Assembly (NCBI RefSeq): GCF_020172665.1 | Contig: NZ_CP083985.1 | Location: 780,919-844,918 of the forward strand | DNA: 64,000 bases | Reading direction: 5' to 3' | DNA from: [Mycobacterium] zoologicum | GTDB lineage: Bacteria > Actinomycetota > Actinomycetes > Mycobacteriales > Mycobacteriaceae | Shown here: piece by piece, positions 46,276 to 54,950 of the stretch | How the letters are laid out: every line of letters begins with the position of its first letter | Numbering within the stretch: the stretch's first letter is position 1 | Made by a program: the position numbers and the translations under genes | Notes under the pieces: generated by a model | Database searches by the model: none | What the model saw: the letters and a program-made list of their open reading frames with translations, nothing else | What the model was told of the DNA's origin: nothing

Positions 46276-47322
46276 ATGGCGGATGTGCAGGGATCACGAC
46301 TCGATGAAGCCGCGTTGGGCCGCTGGCTCGACTCCGCCGGCGCCCCCGGCAACGGCGAGATGCCGCGGCTGGAACCGCTGTCCGGCGGCTCGCAGAATGC
46401 GCTCTACCGGGTGGCCGGTCGCGGGGCGCCGATGGTGTTGCGGATGCCCGGCGCCCGCGCCGACGCGGCCCGCCTCGACGGCCTGCGCCGCGAGATCCGG
46501 CTGGTGCGCGCGCTGGCCGGCACCGACGTGCCGCATGCCGCGCTGATCGCCGCCGACGACGCCGGCGATGTGCTGGGCCAGCCCTGCTACGTGATGGCCG
46601 AGGTCCACGGCTGGAACTCCACCGGCAACGCCTGGCCGGCACCGTTCGACACCGACCTGGATGCCCGTCGCGGTCTGGCTTTCGAGTTGGTGGACGGCGC
46701 GGCACGGCTGGGCCGGGTGGACTGGCGCGCCCAGGGCCTCGACGGGTTCGGCCGCCCGGACGGATTCCACGAGCGCCAGGTCGGCCGCTGGCTGGCCTTC
46801 CTGAACAACTACCGGGTGCGCGAGCTGCCCGGCCTGGACGAGGCCGCCGACTGGCTGCGCGCCAACCGTCCGGCGCACTACACCCCGGGCATCATGCACG
46901 GCGACTACCAGTTCGCCAACGTGATGTACGGCCACGGCGCCCCGGCGAAGCTGGTCGCGATCATCGACTGGGAGATGACGACCATCGGTGATCCGCTGCT
47001 GGATCTGGCCTGGGCGCTGCTCGGCTACGACGGCGAAAACCCGCGCACCGAAGGCTATTACGCCGACCTGGCCGGGATGCCGACCCGATCCGAGCTGCTG
47101 GAGCACTACGAGCGGGTGAGCGGGCGCTCCACCGAGAACATCGACTACTACCTGGTGCTGGCGAACTTCAAGCTCGGGATCGTGCTGGAGAAGACGTACG
47201 CGGCCTCGGTGAACAGTGACAAGGTCGACCCGGCGGTCGCGGCGGCGATGGGCCCGATGATCCCGCAGCTGATCGCCGCAGCCGCCGATCTCGCCCGCTC
47301 CCTACCCGCGAAGCGAGCGTGA
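46276..47322 (+). CDS. APH-fold phosphotransferase family protein
   Basis: This 348-residue protein has the aminoglycoside-phosphotransferase fold: SGGSQNALYRV (nucleotide loop), MHGDYQFANVMYG (catalytic HxDxxxxN) and IIDWEMTTIGDPLLDLAW (metal-binding Asp). Homologues of this subgroup are linked to acyl-CoA dehydrogenases, as in ACAD10/11 and FadE36, where they phosphorylate 4-hydroxyacyl-CoA. It is therefore more likely a lipid-catabolic kinase than a resistance enzyme. The ATG at 46276 has GGGAGG 9 bases upstream. An SDR gene follows after one base. Confidence 0.85.
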   Translation: MADVQGSRLDEAALGRWLDSAGAPGNGEMPRLEPLSGGSQNALYRVAGRGAPMVLRMPGARADAARLDGLRREIRLVRALAGTDVPHAALIAADDAGDVLGQPCYVMAEVHGWNSTGNAWPAPFDTDLDARRGLAFELVDGAARLGRVDWRAQGLDGFGRPDGFHERQVGRWLAFLNNYRVRELPGLDEAADWLRANRPAHYTPGIMHGDYQFANVMYGHGAPAKLVAIIDWEMTTIGDPLLDLAWALLGYDGENPRTEGYYADLAGMPTRSELLEHYERVSGRSTENIDYYLVLANFKLGIVLEKTYAASVNSDKVDPAVAAAMGPMIPQLIAAAADLARSLPAKRA

Positions 47323-47323
47323 G

Positions 47324-48082
47324 ATGGGTTACGCCGACGCGCTGTTCGACCTGACCGACCGGGTGGTGCTGGTCACCGGCGGCAGCCGCGGGCTGGGCCG
47401 GGAGATGGCGCTGGCCGCCGCGCACTGCGGCGCCGACGTGGTGATCGCCAGCCGCAAGCTGGAGGCGTGTCAGGCGACCGCCGCAGAGATCGAGGCGCAG
47501 ACCGGGCGCAGCGCCATGCCCTATGCGGTGCACGTCGGGCGCTGGGATCAGCTCGACGGACTGGTCGACGCGGTGTATCAGCGGTTCGGGCGGGTTGACG
47601 TGCTGGTCAACAACGCCGGCATGTCGCCGGTGTACGACAAGCAGACCGACGTCACCGAGAAGATGTTCGACGCCGTGGTCAACCTCAACCTCAAGGGCCC
47701 GTTTCGGTTGTCCGCGTTGGTCGGTGAGCGGATGCTGGCCGCCGGGCGGGGGTCGATCGTCAACGTCAGCACACACGGTTCGCTGCGCCCGCACCCGTCG
47801 TTCATCCCCTATGCCGCATCCAAGGCCGGGCTCAACGCCATGACCGAGGCGCTGGCTCAGGCCTTCGGCCCCACGGTGCGGGTGAACACCTTGATGCCCG
47901 GGCCGTTCCTGACCGACATCTCCAAGGCGTGGAACTTCGGCGACGCCAACCCGTTCCGCGGCCACGCGTTGCAGCGGGCTGGAGAGCCAGTCGAGATCAT
48001 CGGTGCCGCACTGTTTTTGATGTCGGATGCGTCCAGCTTCACCACCGGCTCGATCCTGCGGGCCGACGGCGGCATTCCGTAA
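47324..48082 (+). CDS. short-chain dehydrogenase/reductase
   Basis: This 252-residue classical SDR has VVLVTGGSRGLGREMALAA (NAD(P) motif), DVLVNNAGMSPVY, the catalytic Ser in VNVSTHGS and YAASK. The C-terminal SSFTTGSILRADGGIP is typical. It begins one base after the phosphotransferase stop and is followed by the acyl-CoA dehydrogenase gene after 14 bases, so the three are one operon. A 3-hydroxyacyl-CoA or sterol-type alcohol is the plausible substrate. Confidence 0.9.
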   Translation: MGYADALFDLTDRVVLVTGGSRGLGREMALAAAHCGADVVIASRKLEACQATAAEIEAQTGRSAMPYAVHVGRWDQLDGLVDAVYQRFGRVDVLVNNAGMSPVYDKQTDVTEKMFDAVVNLNLKGPFRLSALVGERMLAAGRGSIVNVSTHGSLRPHPSFIPYAASKAGLNAMTEALAQAFGPTVRVNTLMPGPFLTDISKAWNFGDANPFRGHALQRAGEPVEIIGAALFLMSDASSFTTGSILRADGGIP

Positions 48083-48096
48083 GAGAGGATTTCGAC

Positions 48097-49395
48097 ATGG
48101 CATGGGATTTCTCCACCGAACCGGAGTTCCAGGAGAAGCTGGACTGGATCCGGGCATTCGTGCGCGACGAGGTCGAACCGCTTGAGGTGCTGTTCCCGGG
48201 CTGCGAATACCTGCCGCTGGACGACCAGCGCCGCAAGATTGTGGACCCGCTCAAGCAGCGGGTGCGCGAACAGGGGCTGTGGGCACCGCATCTGGGCCCC
48301 GAACTGGGCGGTCAGGGTTTCGGCGCGGTCAAGCTGACGCTGATCAACGAGATCCTGGGCCGGTCCAGCTGGGCGCCGATCGTGTTCGGCACCCAGGCCC
48401 CCGACACCGGCAACGCCGAGATCCTGGCCCGGTTCGGCACCCAGGCCCAGAAGGACAGCTACCTGGCCGGCCTGCTGTCCGGGGAGATCTTCTCCTGCTT
48501 CTCGATGACCGAACCGCAGGGCGGGGCCGACCCGCGGGTGTTCACCACCAAAGCCGTGCGCGACGGCGACCACTGGGTGATCAGCGGGCGAAAGTACTTC
48601 TCCTCCAACGCCTCGGTGGCGTCGTTCTTCATCGTGGTGGCGATCACCGACCCGGACGTGCCGGTGCACCGCGGGGCGTCGACGTTTTTGATACCGGCCG
48701 GCACTCCGGGTCTGAACATCGAGGCCACCCATCACCTGGTCGGCTCGCAGCACCACGAGGCCGGGCATTCGCTGGTGCGTTACGACGACGTGCGGGTGCC
48801 GGCGGAGGCCATCCTCGGTGAGCCCGGCCAGGGCTTCGCAATCCTGCAGAACCGGCTCGCCGGTGGGCGACTGCACCACGCGATGCGGTCCATCGGGGTG
48901 GCCCAGCGCGCCGTGGACATGATGGCCCGCCGCGCCAAAAGCCGCTTCACCCAAGGCAGTTCACTGGCCGACAAGCAACTGGTGCAGGAGTTCATCGCCG
49001 ACTCCTACGCCGAGCTGATCCCGTTCCGGCTGACGGTGCTGCACGCCGCCTGGCTGATCGACACCGCGGGCGAGGAGGCGGCCCGCGCCGAGATCGGGGT
49101 CTGCAAGATCCTGGCCTCGCAGGTGCTCAAGTCGATCGGCCTGCGCGCCATCCAGGTACACGGCGCGATGGGCCTGACCGAGCAGCTCCCGCTGGTCAAC
49201 GTGCTGCTCGGCGGGGTCGCGCTCGGGCTGGCCGACGGCCCCACCGAGGCGCACAAGGTGAACCTGGCCCGGCTGCTGCTCAAGGGCTACGACGCCGAGG
49301 ACCCGGAGTGGCCCAGCGAGTTCCTGGACAACCGCATCGAGGCAGCCCGGGCCAAGTACGGCGACCTGGTCGACCGGATCCCCGCGGTGCCATGA
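48097..49395 (+). CDS. acyl-CoA dehydrogenase family protein
   Basis: This 432-residue ACAD has the flavin-binding FSMTEPQGGADPRVFTTKAV, GRKYFSSNASVASFFIVVAI, RLAGGRLHHAMRSIGVAQRA and the C-terminal IQVHGAMGLTEQLPLVN region. It belongs to the group related to ACAD10/11 (long N-terminal helix, MAWDFSTEPEFQEKLDWI), matching its neighbour kinase, which supports a 4-hydroxyacid-type pathway. The start is the ATG at 48097 with AGAGAGGA upstream. Confidence 0.92.
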   Translation: MAWDFSTEPEFQEKLDWIRAFVRDEVEPLEVLFPGCEYLPLDDQRRKIVDPLKQRVREQGLWAPHLGPELGGQGFGAVKLTLINEILGRSSWAPIVFGTQAPDTGNAEILARFGTQAQKDSYLAGLLSGEIFSCFSMTEPQGGADPRVFTTKAVRDGDHWVISGRKYFSSNASVASFFIVVAITDPDVPVHRGASTFLIPAGTPGLNIEATHHLVGSQHHEAGHSLVRYDDVRVPAEAILGEPGQGFAILQNRLAGGRLHHAMRSIGVAQRAVDMMARRAKSRFTQGSSLADKQLVQEFIADSYAELIPFRLTVLHAAWLIDTAGEEAARAEIGVCKILASQVLKSIGLRAIQVHGAMGLTEQLPLVNVLLGGVALGLADGPTEAHKVNLARLLLKGYDAEDPEWPSEFLDNRIEAARAKYGDLVDRIPAVP

Positions 49396-49402
49396 GCTCG
49401 CC

Positions 49403-49999
49403 GTGAACAGGGTCGACGCCGCCGTCCACCGGGCGCTCGACGACCGCCAGCAACTGGCCACCGCCGAGGTGGAGCGCATCCTGTCGGCCGCGGTGACGGT
49501 GCTGGCACGGGTCGCGCCCGAGGAGCCCCGGGTCAGCGACATCGTCGCCGAGGCCGGCTCGTCGAACAAGGCGTTCTACCGCTACTTCGCCGGCAAGGAC
49601 GAACTGTTCCAGGCGGTGATGGAACGCGGGGTCGGAATCGTCGTCTCCTATCTGGCGCACCAGTTGGCCAAGGAATCCACGCCCGCGGCTCAGATCGCCC
49701 GATGGATACGGGGTACGGTGGCGCAGGTGTCCGATCCGCACCTGTTGAGCCTGAGCCGAGCGGCCAGCACCCGACTGAGCACGGCCGGGGTCTCCGATGA
49801 CCAGATCCTGGCACCACTGCGCGATCTGCTCACCGAACCGGTTGCGGCGCTGGGGAGTTCGGACCCGCGCCGGGATGCCGATGTGGTGTTCACCGCCACG
49901 CTGGCGACCATGCGCCGCTACCTGGGCGGCGCCGCCGCACCCAAGCGTGCCGACGTCGACCACCTGGTGCAATTCTGCCTACGAGGACTGGGAGCCTGA
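49403..49999 (+). CDS. TetR-family transcriptional regulator
   Basis: This 198-residue, GTG-started TetR protein has the helix-turn-helix PRVSDIVAEAGSSNKAFYRY followed by FAGKDELFQAVMERG. It lies between the ACAD and reductase genes in the same direction, its stop overlapping the next ATG by one base, so it is inside the operon it may control. It is one of two TetR candidates for the GAGAA-type sites in this island. Confidence 0.88.
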   Translation: MNRVDAAVHRALDDRQQLATAEVERILSAAVTVLARVAPEEPRVSDIVAEAGSSNKAFYRYFAGKDELFQAVMERGVGIVVSYLAHQLAKESTPAAQIARWIRGTVAQVSDPHLLSLSRAASTRLSTAGVSDDQILAPLRDLLTEPVAALGSSDPRRDADVVFTATLATMRRYLGGAAAPKRADVDHLVQFCLRGLGA

Positions 50000-50967
50000 T
50001 GCACGCGATCGTCTGCGAACAGTACGGACCGCCGGAAAGCCTTGTGCTCAAAGAGCTTCCCGACCCGACGCTCGCACCGGGCACCCTGGTGGTGCGGGTG
50101 CGTGCGGCGGCGGTGAACTTCCCCGACGTGCTGCTGATCGACGGTAGGTACCAGCTGAAGATCCCGCCGCCGTTCACCCCGGGCAGCGAGCTCGCCGGTG
50201 ACGTGATCGCGGTCGGCGACGGTGTCGAGTTCGCGCCGGGCGACCGGGTGGCGGGGGCGTCATTCGTGGGCGGGTTCGCCGAGCAGGCGCTGGTACCCGC
50301 CGCGGCGGTGAGCGCCATCCCCGATGGAATCGACTACGCGGCGGCCGCCGGTTTCGGCGTCACCTACCGCACCGCCTATCACGCACTGCGCTCGGTGGCC
50401 CAAGTGCGCCAAGGTGATTGGGTGGTGGTGCTGGGCGCGGCCGGTGGTGTTGGCCTGGCCGCGGTCGATCTAGGTGTGGCGCTGGGGGCGAAAGTGCTTG
50501 CCGCGGCCTCGAGTCCGGACAAGCTGGCGGTGTGCACCGAACGGGGCGCCGAAGCAGTGATCGACTACGAGCGCGAAGACCTCAAGACCAGGATCCGTGA
50601 GATCACCGGCGACGGCGCGCAGGCGGTGCTCGACCCGGTGGGTGGGCCGTATGCAGAGCCGGCGCTGCGCAGCCTGGCCCGCGGCGGGCGGTTCGTCACG
50701 CTCGGCTACGCCGCCGGGTCCATCCCGGCCATCCCGCTGAACCTGGTGATGCTCAAGGGGATCGCCGTGGTCGGCATGGAGATCCGCACCTTCGCCACCG
50801 ACTTCCCGCAGGAGAACGAACGCGACCTCGCCGAACTGCAGCAGCTGTTCGCCAGCGGCAGGGTCAGCCCGTACATCGGTGCGCGCTTCCCGCTCGCCGA
50901 GACCGCCCAAGCGTTGCGCTACGTGGCCGACCGCAAGGCCATCGGCAAAGTGATCATCGACATCTGA
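49999..50967 (+). CDS. MDR-family NADPH:quinone reductase-like oxidoreductase
   Basis: This 322-residue protein is a zinc-free medium-chain reductase. It shows VRVRAAAVNFPDVLLIDGRY, PGSELAGDVIAVG, the AAAGFGVTYRTAYHAL region and the NADPH loop VVVLGAAGGVGLAAVDLG, and lacks the zinc-binding Cys/His of alcohol dehydrogenases. It probably reduces an enone, quinone or enoyl-CoA. It ends 14 bases into the convergent lipocalin-like gene. Confidence 0.9.
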   Translation: MHAIVCEQYGPPESLVLKELPDPTLAPGTLVVRVRAAAVNFPDVLLIDGRYQLKIPPPFTPGSELAGDVIAVGDGVEFAPGDRVAGASFVGGFAEQALVPAAAVSAIPDGIDYAAAAGFGVTYRTAYHALRSVAQVRQGDWVVVLGAAGGVGLAAVDLGVALGAKVLAAASSPDKLAVCTERGAEAVIDYEREDLKTRIREITGDGAQAVLDPVGGPYAEPALRSLARGGRFVTLGYAAGSIPAIPLNLVMLKGIAVVGMEIRTFATDFPQENERDLAELQQLFASGRVSPYIGARFPLAETAQALRYVADRKAIGKVIIDI

Positions 50968-51343
50968 CCCACACCAGCGAATTGTCGCTCTTCACACCGT
51001 CATTCGTGGTGGTCGCCGACAGGGTGAGCCGGTCGCCGTCGACGCGGGCCTGCCGCAGCTGCGGCGCCGCCAGCAGCTCCGGCAGTATCGACACACTAAC
51101 CCGGTGATGCACGGTCGCGGTGTCCTCGTCGACGTCGAACCGGCCGCCGTAGGCTATGTAGCCGTCCAGCTCGGCGTCGTCGCCGCCGCTCAGTTGCGCG
51201 GACATGTACCCGTCCGCGGTGTAGAGGATCAGGCCGCGCGGTGCGGTGCCCAGCGGATACGACACCGCGCCGGTCTGGGTGTCACGGGATTCGAAGGACG
51301 ACAACTCCCAGCCGCCCAACAGTGCCTCGCGCAGAGAACTCAT
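50954..51343 (-). CDS. lipocalin-like domain protein
   Basis: This 129-residue protein starts MSSLREALLGGWELSSFESR and continues PRGLILYTADGYMSAQLS, the pattern of the lipocalin-like (Lipocalin_5) family, with a short beta-barrel expected to bind a small hydrophobic ligand. Its ATG overlaps the carboxyltransferase stop by one base (TGATG), so they are coupled. A role in binding the pathway's substrate is an inference only. Confidence 0.75.
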   Translation of the reverse strand: MSSLREALLGGWELSSFESRDTQTGAVSYPLGTAPRGLILYTADGYMSAQLSGGDDAELDGYIAYGGRFDVDEDTATVHHRVSVSILPELLAAPQLRQARVDGDRLTLSATTTNDGVKSDNSLVWVRCR

Positions 51344-52833
51344 CAGGCCATGATGACGGTGCGCTGCACCGGCTCGGCGGCCGCCTGACGACTGCGCAGC
51401 CCGCGCCGCAGCGCGTACAGCAGCACGTCGCGGGTCTCGCGGGGGTCGATCAGCTCGTCGAAGCCCAGCTGCGAGGCGGAGTGATACGACGCCTGCAACT
51501 CGGTGGCGGCCAGCTTGGCGGCCAGATCCTCACCGGCGTGCGAGGCGGAACTGAGTGCGGCCGCACTCATCGCGCCCATCGTCGCGCCCGGATAGGCGAA
51601 TGTGGCGACCTGGTTGTCGAAGCCGAGCAGTGACATCACCATGGACCCGAAGCCGTAGGCCTTGCGCAGTGTCAGATGCAGTTTCACGGTGCTGGCCGCG
51701 GTCTGGGCGGCGAACATCCGGGCGCCGGCCCGCAGCACCCCGGTGCGCTCCGAGCGGCTGCCCGGCAGCATGCCGGGGTTGTCGGTCAGGAACACGATCG
51801 GCAAGTGGAACGAGTCGGCCACCTGGATGAAGTGGGCGGCCTTGTCGGCGGCGTCGGCGTCGATCGAGCCGGCCAGCACCTGCGGCTGGTTGGCCACCAC
51901 CGCCACCGGGTGCCCGCCCAGGTGGGCCAGCGCGCAGATGATCGCCCGGCCGAAGCGCGGCTGCACCTCGAACCAGTCCGGCCGGTCGAAGACGACGTCG
52001 AGCACCGAACGCATGTCATAGACCCGGCGGTTGTCCCGCGAGACGATGTCGAGCAGCTCGGGAGTCGCCCGGGGCTCACTCTCCGACCCGGCGGGCAACG
52101 CCGCGGGGTAGGACCACGCGCTGGACGGGAAGTAGGCCAGGTACCGGCGGATGTCGTCGAGCACGGCTGCGTCGTCGTCGGCGATGTTGTGGATGACGCC
52201 GCTGGGCAGGGCCACCTCGGGGCCGCCCAGGTCTTCCTTGGTGATGTCTTCGCCGGTCGACTCTTTGACAACCGGCGGCCCGGCGGTGAAGATCGCGCCG
52301 TGCGGGCTCATGATCCGGAAGTCGCAGACCGGCGCGACCAGCGCGCCGTGCCCGGCCGACGGCCCCAGCACCGCGGCGACCGTCGGCACCCGGCCCGAAC
52401 ACTGCGCCTGGGCGATCAGGTCGGTCGGGGTGCGGCCGTAGTGCTCACCGGTGGGCCGGAATCCGGCGCCTTCGAGCAACATCACCAGCGGGATCTTGTC
52501 GCGCAGCGCCAGTTCGGCGATGCGGTACCGCTTGGCGTTGCCGCCGGGGCCGATGCTGCCCGCCAGCGTGGTGAAGTCCTCGGCGCCGACCATCACCGGG
52601 GCGCCGTTGACCAGACCGGAGCCCACCACGATCCCGTCGGCCGGGATCTCGCCGCCGACCATCGACCCCAGCTCCCGGAAGGTGCCCGGGTCCAGCAGGT
52701 GCGCGATCCGGGCGCGCGCGTCGAGCTTGCCCTTCCCGCGGTGTTTGGCCAACCGCTCGGGCCCGCCCATGCCACGGGTGCGCTGGCGCCGCCGGTCCAG
52801 GTCTTCCAGCGTCTCCTGCCAGCTGTTCGTCAT
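51343..52833 (-). CDS. acyl-CoA carboxylase carboxyltransferase (beta) subunit
   Basis: This 496-residue AccD-type protein has the two crotonase-like halves: RLAKHRGKGKLDARARIAHL, the first oxyanion segment GPSAGHGALVAPVCD, and the second FLTDNPGMLPGSRSERTGVL with SMVMSLLGFDNQVATFAYPG. It would transfer CO2 from carboxybiotin to an acyl-CoA, but no biotin carboxylase or biotin carrier gene is in the window, so it must borrow one or act as a decarboxylase subunit. ATG at 52833 (MTNSWQETL) has AAAGGG at good spacing; the upstream ATG at 52857 is an alternative. Confidence 0.9.
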   Translation of the reverse strand: MTNSWQETLEDLDRRRQRTRGMGGPERLAKHRGKGKLDARARIAHLLDPGTFRELGSMVGGEIPADGIVVGSGLVNGAPVMVGAEDFTTLAGSIGPGGNAKRYRIAELALRDKIPLVMLLEGAGFRPTGEHYGRTPTDLIAQAQCSGRVPTVAAVLGPSAGHGALVAPVCDFRIMSPHGAIFTAGPPVVKESTGEDITKEDLGGPEVALPSGVIHNIADDDAAVLDDIRRYLAYFPSSAWSYPAALPAGSESEPRATPELLDIVSRDNRRVYDMRSVLDVVFDRPDWFEVQPRFGRAIICALAHLGGHPVAVVANQPQVLAGSIDADAADKAAHFIQVADSFHLPIVFLTDNPGMLPGSRSERTGVLRAGARMFAAQTAASTVKLHLTLRKAYGFGSMVMSLLGFDNQVATFAYPGATMGAMSAAALSSASHAGEDLAAKLAATELQASYHSASQLGFDELIDPRETRDVLLYALRRGLRSRQAAAEPVQRTVIMA

Positions 52834-52943
52834 CTGCGACGCCCTTTCGTTGACCATACTGAAATTCTTACTGTAGCGTCTCCGGGCGTGGGTGGAAGTG
52901 ACTGCCCGGTCGGGCATCGGTCGATGAGTTCCGTTGCGCCGGA

Positions 52944-54014
52944 GTGCGACCGATGATCCCCCGGCATCCGCAGGACGTGACGCGGGAGTGGCTTTCGGGC
53001 GCCCTGGGGGTCGAGGTGACCGCCGTCGAGGTGACGCCGGTGGGCACCGGGCAGACCGGGGCCACCTACCGGGTGTCGGCGAGCTATGCCGGCGGTTCGG
53101 CCGGCCTGCCGGAGACCTTCGTGATCAAACTGCCCGCCGGCGACGACGCCGTACGCGATCGGGTGGTGCTGGGCTACCGCAGCGAATGTGCGTTCTACTC
53201 GTCGGTCGCCGATCTGGTCGCGATACCGATCCCGCAGGTCTACCACTGCGAGATCAACGAGGACGCAACCGAATACGCGTTGCTTCTGGGCGACTGCGCT
53301 CCCGCGGTCCAGGGTGATCAGATTGCCGGCTGTGGCGAGCGGCAGGCCCATCTGGCGGTGACCGCACTGGCCGGGTTGCACGCGCCGACCTGGTGCGACG
53401 ACCGCTGGCTGACCTTCCCCGGCCTGGCGATGACCCAGCTCGACGAGGCTGGCGCCAAGGGCATGGGCGACATCGCCCGGATGTGCGCGGCGACATGCGT
53501 GGAGCGCCTCGGGGACAAACTCGGCGACGCCGATTGCGCGACGCTGACCGCCGCGCTGGACGTGATCACCCCCTGGGTGTCGGCGCCGCTGGGCCGGTTC
53601 GCGCTGATCCACGGCGACTACCGGCTCGACAACATGCTGTTCAGTCCTGGCGGGGACCGGATCTGGATCGTCGACTGGCAGACGCTGGGCGTCGGCCTGC
53701 CGGCCCGGGATCTGGCCTTCTTCACCGCCACCAGCCTGGAGCCACAGCTGCGTTCGGCGATCGAGGCCGATCTGGTCACCGCCTATCACTCCGCGCTGCT
53801 GCGTCATGGCGTGACCGGCTACGACCGGGAGACCTGTTGGCGTGACTACCGATTCGGCGTCCTACAGGCACCGCTGATCTGTGCGCTCGGGTTGGTGTTC
53901 GCCAGCGGAACCGACCGCGGCGACGACATGTTCGTGGCCATGCTGCGCCGCGCCTGTCGGGCCGTGCGCGAACTGGAAACGCTGGAGCTGGTGGAAGAGG
54001 TCTGCCGAACATGA
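52944..54014 (+). CDS. APH-fold phosphotransferase family protein
   Basis: This second APH-fold protein (356 residues from GTG 52944; ATG 52953 is an alternative) has VGTGQTGATYRV, FVIKLPAG (nucleotide Lys), the catalytic IHGDYRLDNMLFSPGG and metal-site IVDWQTLGVGLPARDLAFF. It belongs to the oxidoreductase-linked/EcKinase-like kinases, different from the one at 46276. It is divergent from the carboxyltransferase and overlaps the next hydratase gene by 4 bases (ATGA). The substrate is unknown. Confidence 0.85.
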   Translation: MRPMIPRHPQDVTREWLSGALGVEVTAVEVTPVGTGQTGATYRVSASYAGGSAGLPETFVIKLPAGDDAVRDRVVLGYRSECAFYSSVADLVAIPIPQVYHCEINEDATEYALLLGDCAPAVQGDQIAGCGERQAHLAVTALAGLHAPTWCDDRWLTFPGLAMTQLDEAGAKGMGDIARMCAATCVERLGDKLGDADCATLTAALDVITPWVSAPLGRFALIHGDYRLDNMLFSPGGDRIWIVDWQTLGVGLPARDLAFFTATSLEPQLRSAIEADLVTAYHSALLRHGVTGYDRETCWRDYRFGVLQAPLICALGLVFASGTDRGDDMFVAMLRRACRAVRELETLELVEEVCRT

Positions 54015-54829
54015 ACGCTGCAGCGCCGCGGCCACCGGAGGGGGATTGGCTGGGCACGCCGTTCCTGACGTTTCGGCGGGAGGGCCCGATCGCGGTCTGC
54101 ACGCTGGACCGCCCCGAAGCCCGCAACGCGATGACGCCCGCGATGTACTTCGGTATCCGCTACGCCGTCGGCCGGGTCAATGAGGACCCCGACCTGGCCG
54201 GGCTGCTGATCACCGGCACCGGCGACGTGTTCGCCCCCGGCGGCGACATGGGCGGCGGCGGGGCGGATGACTGGATCACCTTCGGGTCCGCGCTGGGGAT
54301 GGACGTCACCCCGTTCGACGCGCTGCGCAGCTCGGTCAAGCCGGTGGTCTCGGCGGTCAACGGACTGTGCCAGGGCGGCGGGCTGCAGATCGCCCTGTGT
54401 AGCGACGTCGCCGTGGTCAGCGACCGGGCCACGTTCCGGGTGCCCGAGCTGTTCCGCGGCATCGCCGACACCTACTACAGCCAGATGCTGGCGCGGGTCG
54501 TCGGCCCCGTCCGCACCCGAGATCTGATGTTCACCGGCCGCACGTTCGGCGCGCAGGAGGCACTCGAGTGGGGAATGATCGCGCGGGTGGTCCCGCACGA
54601 CGAGTTGTTGGGCGCCGCGCACGACGTGCTGGCCCAGTGCTGCCGGACCGCGCCGGCGGCGCGGGCGGTGGTCAAGGCGACGCTGGATTCCTACCTGGGT
54701 CTGTATGACCGGATCGGGATGAGCAACAGCCTGGGCGCGCCGGAGGCCGTCGAGGGCTTTCGGGCGTTCAAGGAGCGCCGGTCACCGGAGTGGGTGCATC
54801 CGGCGTTGCGGATCGACGGACGATTATAA
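54011..54829 (+). CDS. enoyl-CoA hydratase/isomerase family protein
   Basis: This 272-residue crotonase shows IAVCTLDRPEARNAMTPAMY, TGTGDVFAPGGDMGGGGAD (an atypical first oxyanion loop), VVSAVNGLCQGGGLQIALCSD and RVPELFRGIADTYYSQMLARV. Translationally coupled to the kinase upstream, it is probably the hydration or isomerisation step of the same route. It ends 121 bases before the YrbE pair, a gap that holds GAGAA-type repeats. Confidence 0.88.
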   Translation: MNAAAPRPPEGDWLGTPFLTFRREGPIAVCTLDRPEARNAMTPAMYFGIRYAVGRVNEDPDLAGLLITGTGDVFAPGGDMGGGGADDWITFGSALGMDVTPFDALRSSVKPVVSAVNGLCQGGGLQIALCSDVAVVSDRATFRVPELFRGIADTYYSQMLARVVGPVRTRDLMFTGRTFGAQEALEWGMIARVVPHDELLGAAHDVLAQCCRTAPAARAVVKATLDSYLGLYDRIGMSNSLGAPEAVEGFRAFKERRSPEWVHPALRIDGRL

Positions 54830-54834
54830 ATGAG

Positions 54835-54859
54835 CTCATTGCTCTAAAGCGAGAATGAG
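54835..54859. promoter_or_regulatory. imperfect palindrome with GAGAA half-site, before yrbE
   Basis: Outer arms CTCATT (54835-54840) and AATGAG (54854-54859) enclose GCTCTAAAGCGAG. A TAGTAT hexamer (54906-54911) could be the -10 of the yrbE transcript. GCTCTAA...GAGAA is also found before the DUF35 gene. Confidence 0.5.
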
Positions 54860-54950
54860 TGTGCATAAAAATCAGAAGCACATATCGCAGAATCGATGAA
54901 TCGGTTAGTATCCTCTGGCATCAGTACGGATCGGTCGGAGGAGCCCGCGT

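Noticed and set aside
46276..47322. Aminoglycoside resistance gene
   Set aside because: The fold is shared, but gene context and subgroup fit acyl-CoA metabolism; the same applies to 52944-54014.
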